A stretch of DNA of 64,000 bases from Blasia pusilla (taxonomy: Eukaryota > Marchantiophyta > Marchantiopsida > Blasiales): assembly GCA_050084515.1 (NCBI GenBank), contig CM114273.1, forward strand, positions 10,168,001 through 10,232,000, read 5' to 3'. Below the pieces are notes generated by a model. That model saw nothing but the letters and a program-made list of their open reading frames with translations. It did not search any database and was not told where the DNA came from. This document shows, piece after piece, positions 50,636 through 62,559 of this stretch (the stretch's first letter is position 1; each line of letters opens with the position of its first letter). The position numbers and the translations under genes were made by a program.

Positions 50636-50905
50636 TCCGCAGACATGTTCATGTCCGTGGACTTACGTCTGCCCTATGGAAGTACTTGTCCATGTGGGCC
50701 CCACCTTCCCCTTCTTTCTCATTCCTCTCACTTGCCTATATATTCCATACTTTTCCGTTTCTTCCCTCCTCCATCCTCAATTCCTTCCCCCTTATTTCCT
50801 CTCTTGCCCTTGCCCTATCTTCCATCATGAATTATAAATATGGGCTCCATATCCATGGATATATCCAAACTTGTCAAAAATATCCATTTGTGTGCAACCA
50901 TAGCC
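50636..50905 (+). repeat. dispersed repeat family D, copy 1
   Basis: Shares with 61265–61872 the order CTATGGAA…TGTGGGCCCCAC…CCTTCTTTCTCATTCC…CACTTGCC… then TATAAATATGGGC…ATCCATGGATAT, then a GTGCAACCA block. Mostly pyrimidine-rich and non-coding; open frames across it are translations of the CT-rich stretch. Confidence 0.65.
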
Positions 50906-51299
50906 ATGGACCTTGGGGTTTTAATGGGTCACATGAAGACGCGGCGGTTGATTTATTAATCGATGATTTTTCCTCAAGAATGAGCTTGTGGGATCATAAC
51001 CCATGGGACAAGGTTCTTGATGGGAACATCCCTTTCATGCATCATCAAATTACGCTATTTTTTTCTTTTTCCAATGTCTAATGAGTAATACCGGTTGCTT
51101 TCTTGTTTTTATCGCAAGAAGCAAGGACGAGCTCTTCAACCTAGATTATGTAAGCAAGCCACTCAAATAGAAAATGACACAGTCTTGGGTTTTCAAGAAT
51201 GGCTACTCATTGAGATCTTCAATATTTCAAGTCCAGGTAAGTTTCTAAAGTGGCCATTTCCAAAGAATTGTCTTCAACTATGTTTTCTGGTTTGTTTTA

Positions 51300-54000
51300 T
51301 GCAACTCGTCGAAATTCGACATATTGTTATTGTCTTTGTGACAATGGTATTTGCAACTTGCTTGAATCTAATTGTTAACAAAAAAAAAATTTCTTTTGTT
51401 TTCATGCAGCAATATGTGGGATTTTTAAGGATTGATGTTGTTTTTCTGACTGTAGTATTTGTAGTCTACTTGAATCTGACGGGTTGCAAATTTTTCTTTT
51501 TTTTCTCTTCATGCATGAACTTGTTAGGTTGTTGGGGTAAGGGACTATTTCCTTTCTATATGCGATTGGAACCTAGCATGTTTATTTGTGCAGATTGAGT
51601 ACACATACGTTTACTACTTTGTGAGGTCGGACCATGAGTTCAAGATTTTCCAAGTCAAGGATCGAGTGGATCCTGCCTCAAAAAGGTATACTTTGAGTAG
51701 CTTGTCAAACTTGTCCCTTGGAATCTCCCTTGATGATAATGAGCCTCTTCTGGTGGGAGGGAGAAATTGCTTACCCCGATGCACACTCTAATGGAGCTTT
51801 TCTCGTGTCTTGAGGATTTGGTCTTGGACTTGATGGGACTATTAGGGGCTAGTGTAAGATCCGCATGCCAGAGTAGAAGAAACATCATGTGCCTAAAGGA
51901 TAGGGATATGTTTTTTGGAATGTGCCAAAAGACTAAGGCTCACCATGAGAGGAAACTTGGAGTTTAAAAGTCATCGGGACCGCGAAAGGCCGGTGTAGAA
52001 GAGCCTTTGGTGGTGACACTATCTTCACTTCATGTTATTCTGACAATCATGCGTGCAAAGCGGGAAGTTATTCTTGAAGAGTTGTGAGATGAAAATTAAG
52101 TGTCTTGGTTTCACAAGCCTTTTGGAGTTGGGCATTAGTGGTTTCTCACAATGGGAAAAATTTAGTTCTCAATGGACGACATATTGTAGACATCATAAGA
52201 TTACTCGTCGGGGCAGGCGTTTGGACATCTTTGGGATCATATTGGATCAATATGGTGCATCTAGGGGGACCAAAATCTCTCAATCCCCTTCTTTCTCAAT
52301 TCTTATCTACAATTGTCAAGAGGAGACTTTACTTAACCCAAGGAAATCTAGTGTATAAGAACCAAAGCAAGTTAGGAACATTTTTGTTGATGATGAGATA
52401 GAAGAGATCACATACTAGAGTTTTTAGTTTAGAAACTAGAAGCAAATATGATGTAATGATCTGGTTTCCAAAAGGATGTGAATAAAAAAGGGCAGTTGAT
52501 TTTCAAACTTCCCTGGTTTTATGTTATGATAAATTGAGTACTAATGGTTTTGCAACTTGTAGAATTCCAAAAGTTGCATAGTTTTTTTCTCTCTTACATA
52601 TATGCTATGTGACCCATTCCTTGCAACATGTCAAATTCCGACAGGTTGCAAGGTTGAGTACCTTTGTATGTTCATTTCTTAATCCTCCATTTTTTCCAGC
52701 CCCAATTTTACAACCCACGATTTTCCGACGTGTTGCAATGGGATACAGATGTTCCGCACTTTCTTGTTTCTTGCTCCGCTTGCCGCTCCTTTGCTTTCTA
52801 CCATGAGCTATAAGTGTCAGCTCCACCTCTTGAAATCCATGTCCATGGACATGTCCAAATTTTTCCATCCATGTCTGTCTTGGTGACGGAGTTGTCCATT
52901 TTTATGCAACCACGCTCTCCTTGTTTGCAACTCCCTCTTCAATCTTCATTTTTGTCAGCTTTTTGGCTTCCTTTACTTGTGGAGTTAGTGATTAACCACA
53001 CATGAAAAATCCCCATTTTCCTTCTTAAGGCTCCTTAGCCATATCAAGGGGTTTATTCTTAGCTTCCTTCCATTGATCGATTACTTAGCCCAATCTTGTG
53101 AGTCAATCTTCGCCCTCGAGCCTCGTGAGTCATTACTAGCAAGATCGTAGACTTGAGTTATGATTTCCAATAGAAGATCGTATTTACAAAAGGACATACA
53201 TAAAAAGGGCATTTTTTTTGAAATCAAACTCATTGATGTTCTTTTTCAAACGGTGGATCTTAGTAAAAATTACTTTGCAAATATGTTCTTTGCAAAGGAG
53301 ATCCTTCCAAATTTTTGTGTCACTTGTTCCTTGCAACTTGTTGGATTCCAACAGATTATAGGTTTTAATGCTTTTCTTTGTTCATTTACCAATCCTCCAT
53401 TTATTTCCAACCATATATTTATAATCTATGATTTTCTTAAAAGTTACAACTCCCTCTTCACTATTAATATCTTATAACTTGCCAAATTTGGAAAGGTTGT
53501 AATTGCAAAAATGACTTCTGGAATCTATGATTTACCACATATGATGAACTCGCATCTGCTTAATGAAGACTTTGTTGACCCATTACTTAACCTAGTCTTG
53601 TTAGTCATTCATGGCCCACAAGTCTTCTAAGTCATTCTTGGCGAAATTGCAACCCCCCATTTTTTACCAACTTCATATTCACACTACCTCTTCTCTATTA
53701 AATTTTTGCAATTTGTCTGATTTCGACCTGTTGGAGGACAGACTTCTGAAATATGTGATTAGCTGCCCATTAGAATCCCTCATGTGCTTTCTTGAGACTC
53801 CATAAACCCCTGATGATTTTTACTACTTGAATGTTTGCCTAGTCAAAATAGTCTCTTCTCTCTTCAAAGTTTTCATTTCTTGCAACATGCATGATTTTTT
53901 TGTGTTGCACTGAAGGACTTTTAGACTTTGTGAGTAACCGCCTATTAGAAGGCTTCCTCTCCTTTGTTTCAATATCTTCGTCTCCAATATTAACATCGAT
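51300..54000. repeat. degenerate tandem array with recurrent GCAAC…GTTGC hairpins
   Basis: A ~28-bp quasi-palindrome of the form GCAACTYGTYNGATTYCGACRGGTTGC recurs at about 51301, 51353, 51462, 52551, 52621, 52711, 53331, 53471, 53707 and 53882. Intervening sequence also recurs in order: AATCCTCCATTT, CTCCCTCTTCA, and CTTCTG[A/G]AAT…GTGATTA. A 114-bp two-copy version is visible at 51320–51530. Unit length is irregular (about 190–690 bp). One family D copy is embedded at 52715–52925. No protein-coding gene is convincing here. Class unknown. Confidence 0.6.
52715..52925 (+). repeat. dispersed repeat family D, copy 2
   Basis: Partial copy sharing CTTTCTACCATGAGCTATAAGT and the CCATGTCCATGGACATGTCC block with the other copies, then GTTGTCCATTTTTATGCAACCACG. 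It contains the perfect 16-bp palindrome CATGTCCATGGACATG at 52838–52853. Confidence 0.6.
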
Positions 54001-54598
54001 GATTATCAAATTCTAACAAGATGTTGGGAATGAATATGGGAGGCTTGGATTAAGAACCTATCATCCTATCTCCTTTCGTCTATTCAAAAGTATAAAACCC
54101 TTCACTCCTTAAGTCTCACTACAATCACTCATCTTTTAAAAAATGAGAATTCAGTACCTTTTATTGACCCGATGGTGTGAGTGTATTTTGAGCACGTGGG
54201 ATTTTGTGATAATTTTTGTGCAGTAATAAAATTCCCTCATGATGGTTTTGGCAATGAGAAAATTCCCTCCCGCTTGACTGAATATGGCTCATAGAGAGAG
54301 TGATCTAAGCATGCTAGAAGTGGTCGACAGCCTTCCAAATAATTTTCCATGTCAAAAAATGATGATACTTTATGCCACAATCAGGTCCAATAGAAACTTT
54401 ATTTCAAATTTTTTCTGCATTTCAAGTAGAGGAGGATATTATAAATTAGAAGAAAGTTTTGAAGAGAGTTTAAGAATTTTTTCCTTATTTTTTAGAGACT
54501 CTTCTCTCTTCCTCTGTACTGCCAGAATACCAACCCCCAAACTCCAGGATCAGTTGATTGTCTATTATAGAATAGAATAGTTATAGAGATGTGTTGTG

Positions 54599-55250
54599 AG
54601 AGATTTGAGATTCTGCTCTTCCACATTTGAGGATTTCAGATCTGAATCTTGCAGAGACCATATCTTTCACGTGGAGTGTCACATGAAGATGAAATTTTGA
54701 GAGGTCGTGGAATGTAAGGATTTTCCTTAGCCATACAAATTTCAAGCCCAAAAAAATTATAGAGACGAAGTTGTAAGAGATTTGAGATTTTGCTCTTCCA
54801 CATTTGAGGATTTCAGATCTGAATCTTGCGGATACCATATCTTTCAGGTAAAGCATTACATGAAACTAAAATTTTGAGAAAATGTGTAATTTCAAGAGGC
54901 TCCCTAGCTCTACAAATTTCAAGGCCAAAAAAATTATGAAGACAAAGTTGTGAGAGATTAGAGATTCTGCTCTTCCACATTTGAGGAGTTTGGATCTAAA
55001 TCTTGGGGAGACCATATATTTCAGGTGGAGTGTCAGATGAAGCTGAAATTTGGAGGAAACGTGGAATGTAAGGAGGAGCCTTCGCCCAAAAAATTTGAGG
55101 GCCAATAAAGTTACAAAAAAAAGTTCTGAAATTTGGAGGCAAGTTGGAGGTTTCCAAGGCGCACAACTCCTCAAAATTTCAAGCACAACCGACTTATAGA
55201 GCAGAAGTTGTAGTATTGGAGATTCTACTCTATTTGATTGGAGGCCGTGC
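54599..55250 (+). repeat. tandem ~176-bp monomers upstream of a LINE
   Basis: Three consecutive copies begin at about 54599, 54776 and 54952, each starting GAGATTTGAGATTCTGCTCTTCC… with the shared block CACATTTGAGGA and ending AAAAAATTAT[A/G]…AAGTTGT; a partial fourth runs to about 55250. Copies are roughly 75–85% alike by eye. The array ends about 30 bp before the LINE ORF1 start at 55280 and lies on the same strand, the position of the monomer promoters of some mammalian L1 elements. Confidence 0.8.
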
Positions 55251-58112
55251 AATATCTGGGATGTAGTGAAGTCCTTTACATGATGACTATTCAAGATGAA
55301 ATCTTGAATCTAGTGCAAGTGGTCTTGCATGAATTGAAAGAGCTTCGACAAGAATTCAAGGTACAAACTTCTTAATTGAACCTTGAACATATTCAAATCC
55401 GAGAGTTGAAGGCAACGCAACAGGTTTTGAAGAAGGTATTGAAAGATTTCTCTAGTGTGATATGATGCTAGATATTTCCAAATCTGTTGTGGATGTTCAA
55501 GAGAAGGCATCATCATTAGCGATTACTCCCAATAGTTCACGATTGCATGAGGTTGTTGAAACTTTGGAAGTGAAAATGAAAATCTTATGCTGAAGCTACA
55601 AAGTTTGCTCATATCTCTTTCCGTCAAGAGCAAGAGATAGAAAAAGAAAAAAAAAATTGCACGTAGAAAGAATATGAGAATCTCAAGATTGCCGAAAACA
55701 GAGAGCGAAGAGGTGAAGAGTGTTCTCACCAAGTTCTTGGTTGATACACTTCATGTTCACAACCCGGACTTGGCTCAAGCTTTCTGCATTGGAAAAATGG
55801 GAACATAACCTCGTGCTATTCTAATTAAGTTTGTTGATCAAACTCAACGTGATTCTGCCATGGCTAATAAGACCATTCTCAAAGCACGGAGGATATGGTT
55901 GGATCCTGATCTTACACCTCTACAAGTTGAACCTAGGAGAAAGTAGCTTGCAAAGGTCAAAGAGGCTCAAGAAGCAAGTTTTATTACTTTTCTACGCGAC
56001 GGTCAAGCAATTATTACCCAGAGAAAGAGAGACTTATCAACCTAGAGATACAAGGAGTTGAGAGTGTTGATGTGGAATATGCGCGGCCTTTCAACAACAA
56101 AGTATGTGAGTGCTCTACCAATTTGGGAGATGGCGGACATCATCAATATTGTGGAAAATTGGGAACATGAGAGCAATACTATTATATAGATACAAGGGTT
56201 ACTTTGGTGGGATTGACATGGAACAGAAGAAGGCAACGGGCAAGAAGGGGTTATGGCGATATTGCTACTTTCATATAGTCTTAATTTCTACCTTTGATAC
56301 ATCTAAAAGAGCGAGACATCGGGGGCCAAAATCATTGGCTACATTTTGGTTTGGTTGGGGGATCTTATTGTAATTTTGCAATTTGTTATTTTGCACCACT
56401 GTCCATGCCTATCTAGTCAATGCGCACTTGCAATCGTAATCAACCGTTTCATCAACTTATTGGGGATGTTCTCAAATATCAAAGCAAAGGTGAAGTCTTT
56501 CTAGTCAGGGATTTCAATGCTTGCACACGTACTGCTCAATTTACCCAATTTCGTGAGTCCTTGACTTCTATTCTTCTTGAAGAACCATAGGATGGTTTGT
56601 GGTCTAGAGTCTCTTCATATCTTTCTACAAATCCTTTGATAGAGCATTTTTGAACTTTTGGAGCCACTTGTAATTTGAAAGTTCTTAATGGAGCCTCTGA
56701 TTTTCCCAACTCTCACTCCAATACATGTTTCTCCTCTACCGATACTAGCATCATCGACTATCTTCTCTCCTCACCCACTAATAGCTCTCATGTCTCTACA
56801 TTTGAAGTTTTAGAACCTCAGCCTAAATAAGATGATGCACCTCTTTTGTTTACTCTCTCATTATCGAAGATGAGTCCTCTCTCAAATTTGAATTGGTGGA
56901 GTCAAATTTGAGGGCATGGACAGAGTCTTTCCAAAAGAGAGCACGAGTCTAAGATGGTTTTCGTCCAGCATACAACACCATCAAGCATATCCTAGCCTTA
57001 CGTGTTTTATGGGAGAAATCTAAGGCCAATGGGAAAGCTTTGTTTTGCGGTTTCATTGATTTTTTATTTTATTTTATAAAGTACCTCAGAAGCTATTATG
57101 GGATAGGTTGCAAGCCATTGGAGTACCACAAAATCTCCTAGTTGCCGTGACCACGTTGCACCATTCTATTCAGGCCAAGATTTAGGGTTCACAAACTCAA
57201 GAGATCTTGAGTACTGTCGGAGTCATTCAAGGTTGCCCTCTCTCCCCTACTCTCTTTGGAGTTTTCATAGATGATATCAAAAAGTGGTTGGAGGAATGTG
57301 ACAGTGAAGGTGTAAACCTTGGAGACTTTATCATCAAAACTTTATTTTATGCAGATGATATCATATTACTAGCACGTGATGGCATTAGTTTACAAAAAAT
57401 ACCTCGATACGTTGGTAAGTTTTTGTACCCAGAATGAGATGGAGGTTAATATGGAGAAGTCTAAAGTCATTATAGTGGGTACTAGATCCAAGTTCTTATT
57501 TTTTTTACAAACGTCTACAATTAGAACAAGTGAAGAGTTACAAATATCTAGGCATTGATTTCTCTCATGACTTTAGTTGGGCAGTTTGCGTGCAAAAAAG
57601 AGTAGAAGTTGGTCACAAAGCTCTATATTTATTTTTAGATCGGTGTATAAAAGCTCATCTTGTATCGTGGCGTCTCAGGAAGTTCTTATTTAGGAGCTTA
57701 GTGTTGCATGTGGTCTTATATGGGACCCAAGTTTGGGTCCCTAGTTGTAAGAAGATAGATTTGGAGTACATGGAGAGGGTGCAAAAGATCTTTCTACAAG
57801 AAGAATTGCGTGTAAGAAACCAAACCCATATGCTATTCTTCTTGCAGAAACAAATTTTCTTCCTCTAGAAGCTAAAGCTCTCTACTTGACCATCACTTAT
57901 ATTGCAAGGGTGAGATCTTTTGATATTTCTTGCCTCCCTCATCCAGCCTTACAAGCCACACGTTCCATAGGATGGATTGCGGATGTGGTGACTTGGTCTT
58001 CAAAGTGGAAAGTGGCAGAGCGGGATTGGGACGTGAAACCGATGGCACTCCACGAGCATCTACAAAGGCAAATTCTCAACATTATTTGGAGCAGCGTGGG
58101 CATAAAAATGGA

Positions 58113-58731
58113 GTTTTTCGTGAGCATACATATCGCTACACAACATACATCGCTCATCACATCTACACCACACAACACCGATCTTCCCCACACACGGGTC
58201 GATCCACACATGTACAAAATCAACTCATACATATACATGGAGATCACAAAACAAAAATAACGAGTAGTAAAAACGGCACACCCGGCCTAAAACTCCACTC
58301 CTCAATCTACATCGGCATATCGAGCCTCGTCCATCCTGTGCTATCAAGGAATCCGGACGCTAGCACCCTAGTCCTAGCTCACACACATACAAGGGAGGTG
58401 CTCCAACGGCCCAACATGAGAAAGATGGCTTAGGAAAGCCATCTTCCTCTCTTAGATAGGTTAGGAAGAGCCAAAAGGCTCTTCCCCTAAAAATAGTCCT
58501 TCCCTTGGTAACCTACGCGCACAGGTTACCAGGGGCAGAAGACCTGGTCAACAAGTCACCCGGCTGTAAAAGATCTCAACATGAAAGTCGTCAGAAACGA
58601 CGTACCTGACACAATGGACCTATCCTCAACCTCATCTGACACTGTGGGACAAAGTTACACTCAAGATAGTCCGCTGGCTCCTACGCCCTATCCACGATAG
58701 ATCTCGGCCTATCGGCTACTCAGATGTGACA
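58113..58731 (+). repeat. LTR-like repeat, copy C, inserted in LINE ORF2
   Basis: About 619 bp that interrupt the LINE ORF2: coding similarity stops near 58110 and resumes at about 58735. The end GATGTGACA and the start TTTTCGTGAGCATAC…CATCGC-like block correspond to the ends of copy A. The reverse complement begins TGTCACA, a usual plant LTR start, so the parent element probably lay on −. Without internal coding sequence it would be a solo LTR. No clear target duplication. Confidence 0.6.
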
Positions 58732-59192
58732 AGTATTATCAACTTCATGTTAATCCTATGCTTGTATATTGTGAACAAGGATACCTACTTATGGGGATCT
58801 CCACATTCTTACGTCATATTAATTGCACGACATAGAAGTGGATCTTATAGATTAGGAATTGAGGAAGGACGTTGGCTTAACATTGATAGAAAAGAACGAA
58901 CTTTTAGGTTATATGATAGAGAAAGTATTGATAATGAAGAGCATGTGTTTGTTATATGTCCAAGGTATGAAGAGATTAGAGTAGCTCATAAAATAGATGT
59001 GGAGAATTTATACTCTTTACTACATCTAGTGCCTTATGATTTATGTTGTTATATGAGGGATATTATTATTCATCGCTCAAAAACTCTAGGCATTAGCTAG
59101 GAGAAGGCCCTTAGGGTCTCTTTCCGAGATAGTGTATTACTTCTAAAGTTTTTTTGGCCTTTTGATCCTTTGGGTCCCACGGGCTTGATCTA

Positions 59193-59217
59193 TTTACCAT
59201 TTACCATTTACCATTTA
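59193..59217 (+). repeat. (TTTACCA)n LINE 3' tail
   Basis: Three to four tandem TTTACCA units terminate the LINE. Short tandem repeats instead of poly(A) are common at the 3' ends of some LINE families. Confidence 0.75.
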
Positions 59218-59453
59218 TAGTTGAAGCATTTAGATGTATCAAGTGATGTTTCGCTAACTCCAAAGCTACATGTGGACTGGGATTAGGTTTCATATGAGGG
59301 TATCAAATCGATCTTGCTGACAATGCTTACCCAAAATTTTGTGCAAACTTGAGATTAGAGATCCCAACAAACACTAATGTGGGTTGAGGTATGAAAGAGG
59401 AACTTCAAGGCAACTTAATATCCCAAATGGGAAAGTGTAGCAAAATATTATGG

Positions 59454-59950
59454 ATATGGAGATCCCAATGAACCCTTCCGTGGTTATGAAAATATGCAAG
59501 AGTCTCGAGATGAGAAAATGGAATATTTGCCCTTATCATCACGAACGCTTCATATTGGTCAAAATGAGATTATCCAGCCAAACTTCATTGGTTATCATCT
59601 CCATCCTCTCCAACATCTTCTCAACGTTTCCACCATTCCAAAGAGGGAACACAAGAGTAGGGATACTTAAAACAAGAAGGGAAATGATAAGATGAATGAT
59701 TCCATCATAGAGATCCCCATGAACCTGATCGTAGTTATGAAAATGTGTAAGAATCTTAAGAAGAGCAAATGCAACGTCAACCCTTCTCATCACAAACACC
59801 TTACATTGGTCAAAATAAGGATTATTTGGCCAAACTCCAATGGTTTCTATCAACTCCAACATCTTCTATAGGTTTCCATCATTCCAAAAAGAAAGCACAA
59901 GAGTGGAAGTACTCAAAATAGGAAGAGAGACCATCTCCCTCTTCAAATCA
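59454..59950 (-). repeat. two-copy imperfect tandem duplication, ~251 bp
   Basis: 59459–59705 and 59710–59950 are similar throughout (GAGATCCC[A/C]ATGAACC, GTTATGAAAAT[A/G]TG, CATCACGAACGCTTCATATTGGTCAAAAT-type blocks). On − the copies are open over 107 codons and encode similar ~80-residue units (WLDNLILTNMK against WPNNPYFDQCK). I do not recognise the protein; it may be a fragment of a repeat-rich gene or of a transposon. Confidence 0.6.
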
Positions 59951-61264
59951 CTTAGCATGGATCCATGTACTATGTCTTAGATTCTTAAATACCTTTGTGA
60001 TGTATGAGAATGAATCTCCCATCGATTGTATAAGTTTTGGCCTAAAGAACTTGCATCAAAATACAACACCTCAAAGCCCCTTAGCAATATAATGTTTCTT
60101 CACATCCATTCCTTCCAATTCCTCTATATACTCCAAGAAATGGATGCTATTCTCACTCACATATTATTTTTGGACATCAAACTTATTGGAAACCAATGCT
60201 TCCACTATGTAGCTCAATCCGCAAACAAGTTTTTAAGTAATCGAATCGAGGAATCGAGTCACTGATCTTTCTTTGGAGTTGGATTCAATCCATCTCATAC
60301 AATTCTCTCCTTTGATCCACTGGGAAAATTATACCCCCCCCCCCCCCAAAGCCAATGCTCCAAGGGGGATAATCTACGAATGATTTTTCTCCCATCGCCA
60401 AAAGATTCACCAATCATTTTGGCTATCTTCAATAACTCCTCAAAATCCCCAAATCCATTTTGGGTTCATTGGGTGCAATACCTATCTAAGGTTGAAATCT
60501 TACATAATCTAGCATCGCCCACCAACATAGTCACTCATGTCTAATTAGAGCATTGTGTTACCTAATGTCATTCCTCTCATTCCTCATGGTGCTCCACCTC
60601 TTGTTTTGACTCTTCCCTATGATGATAGTGGATTGAGTTACGACTTCTCGGATTTTATTTTACTTATAAGGATTCCCCCATGCTACCTCACTAAAATATA
60701 AAGCCTTGTGCTAGTTAATTCTCTTGGATAAATGCATTTTTAATGGTTTTCACAAATTATGAAAATGAATTATTTAATTACCTTCTAAATTTTTTCAAGA
60801 AAAAAATCAAAGATCATTTGTTTCAAAATAACAAAGATTGTTGGTATGAAACATATATAATTTTTAAACCATGGCTACGTAGCACGTCAAAAGTGTGGAT
60901 ACAAAATATCCACATCACAAACTTGCACATAAATATCAACATGCATACAAACACAACAAGATAAAATAATCTCTGTCTATCATGTTCCACCGGTACCTAA
61001 AGTACCTAGGGACCCTTTGAAATCAATGAACTCTCCCCGCATAAGTGATTGAGTCAAAGAGGAATGAAACAAATAACTATTATCTCCCTAGATGTAGGCG
61101 AGAAAAAGGTAGGGGGAGGGTGGTATTTTTGGGCACCAGTCCCTTTCTCGGCACTTATGTCATTGGTACCCGACGTAAAAAACTCACAGTGTGCTAAACC
61201 TTGCAAGGGAGCATAATACATGTTTCTTGATCCTAGGTTGCAAATGGATAAACTTTGTATCTGC
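59951..61264. other. no recognisable gene
   Basis: Low-complexity and AT-rich DNA with only short open frames. A homopolymer of about 16 C lies at about 60337–60352. Confidence 0.5.
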
Positions 61265-61872
61265 ACACACAAAAATGTCCATGGAATTATGTTTGTCTTA
61301 TGGAATGACTTCTCTATGTGGGGCCCACTTTGCCCTTCTTTCTCATTCCCTCCACTTGCCTTCATGTTCATCACTTTTGTGTTTCTTCCTCCCCCTCAAT
61401 CCTTTGTTTTATTAGAAAATTGGTTTTATGGTGTTCGAAAAACAAAGTTTGGGATCCTTCTTTTTTGGATCAATGGATGCACCCTTGAGAATTTTAATGG
61501 AAATCTTAAGAGTTTCGGTGTGAACATCCTTAGATGGGTCTCTCTCATAGAGATTTGAAGATTGAAATTTCATAGTTATAAGTGGAGATTGGAGGTTATA
61601 CCTATACCAAATCCTCTCCACCTTTATTCATGAAATATGCATGGGATTTATCTATAATTTATTTTTAGAATTGGTATCACTACTCAAATGCTGATACCAA
61701 TTCACCTCAGCTCCCTCCTCCCTTATTGCCCCGCGTACCCCTATCGTGCTTTCCACCATGAGGTATAAGTATGGGCCATGTATCTTGCAATCCATATCCA
61801 TGGACATATCTAGACTTGTTTGTCTATGTCCATCCTAAGGATGGACTTGTTCCTTTTTTTGCAACCACGTAT
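61265..61872 (+). repeat. dispersed repeat family D, copy 3, interrupted
   Basis: 61265–61425 and 61690–61872 together match copy 1 in order. The 265 bp between (61426–61690) have no counterpart and are probably an insertion. The right part holds TATAAGTATGGGCC, TCCATATCCATGGACATATC and a GCAACCACG end. Confidence 0.6.
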
Positions 61873-62470
61873 GGGTCACGTGGTTAGTTATTATGGTGCA
61901 TTAGAGGAAGTAGTGACCTACAAGGATATTAAGTTTAGAGGGGAGTTTGAAGCCTTGTGTGATGAGGCATTGATAGAGCACCACACCATATCTAGAGGTC
62001 ATCCTAAGATAGATGGGCTGGCGGAGAAAGTGATATAGGAGGTGAACAAAGGCTTATGCTTATGCTTGTAGTGGGGATATTGGAGGGAGTGGGACTTACA
62101 ATTGATATGGTTGGTTATGGGGTATTGCTTCAATCAACAGACATCTCTCATGTCATTTTCACCATAATTTCTTTTCTATAGGAAAGTCTATGAGGAAAAC
62201 TTACTTGTAGGTATTTGACATGATATGGCAGAGGTGTTGGATCGTGATGACCCATATATATAAGTGCAAGAATGTTTGCAAAGGGTGGAGATTTTTTGTT
62301 GAGTTATGCCCATGGTATTTGAGACCTTAGCTATTGCTCAACTTAGGGATACATCAAACTACACAACTATTTATGGAGGATGTTATCATCCAAGTAAGAG
62401 GAGATTCCATATTGAAGATTATGTGTACTTGCAAAAAATGACACCATGTTGCTAGTTGTTACGATAAGAC
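61873..62470 (+). pseudogene. Ty3/gypsy integrase relic
   Basis: Translations show the end of an rve integrase core (FRGEFEALCDEALIEH, then SRGHPKIDGLAEKV, with the catalytic-Glu region), then WDLQLIW, a DDP motif, FETLAIAQLRDT and YVYLQK, the order found downstream of the core in plant gypsy-type Pol. Several stops and frameshifts (for example near 62036) make it non-functional. No reverse transcriptase or LTR of this element was seen nearby. Confidence 0.78.
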
Positions 62471-62559
62471 ACATGATTTTCCGTTTTCGAAAGATTTCAC
62501 ATACTTGAATCCTTATGTTGGAGGGACGTGATAACACGTTTTGGAAGGATTTTGCAAGC

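Larger units (their letters stand above)
55280..59217 (+). mobile_element. decayed LINE (L1-like) retrotransposon
   Basis: ORF1 (55280–56060) opens with a coiled-coil (DEILNLVQVVLHELKELRQEF), is broken by stops and frameshifts, and keeps the RNA-binding end (PRAILIKFVDQTQ, DLTP). ORF2 starts near 56070 with the AP-endonuclease block WNMRGL, then DFNA (about 56510) and IDYLLSS (about 56755). The reverse transcriptase keeps FIDF (57050), GCPLSPTLFGVFIDD (57230–57275) and YADDIILLA (57348–57375). The endonuclease–RT connector looks deleted near 56900. The C-terminal HxxC-like end (EEHVFVICPRYEEIR, about 58930–58985) is separated from the rest by the LTR-like repeat at 58113–58731. The 3' end is a TTTACCA tandem tail at 59193–59217. 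Not functional. Confidence 0.88.

Noticed and set aside
50614-51081. 155-codon open frame on +
   Set aside because: Its first half is a translation of the pyrimidine-rich family D repeat; the rest shows no domain.
51095-51598. 167-codon hydrophobic open frame
   Set aside because: The hydrophobicity comes from T-rich tandem units (two similar ~114-bp copies), not from a recognisable membrane protein.
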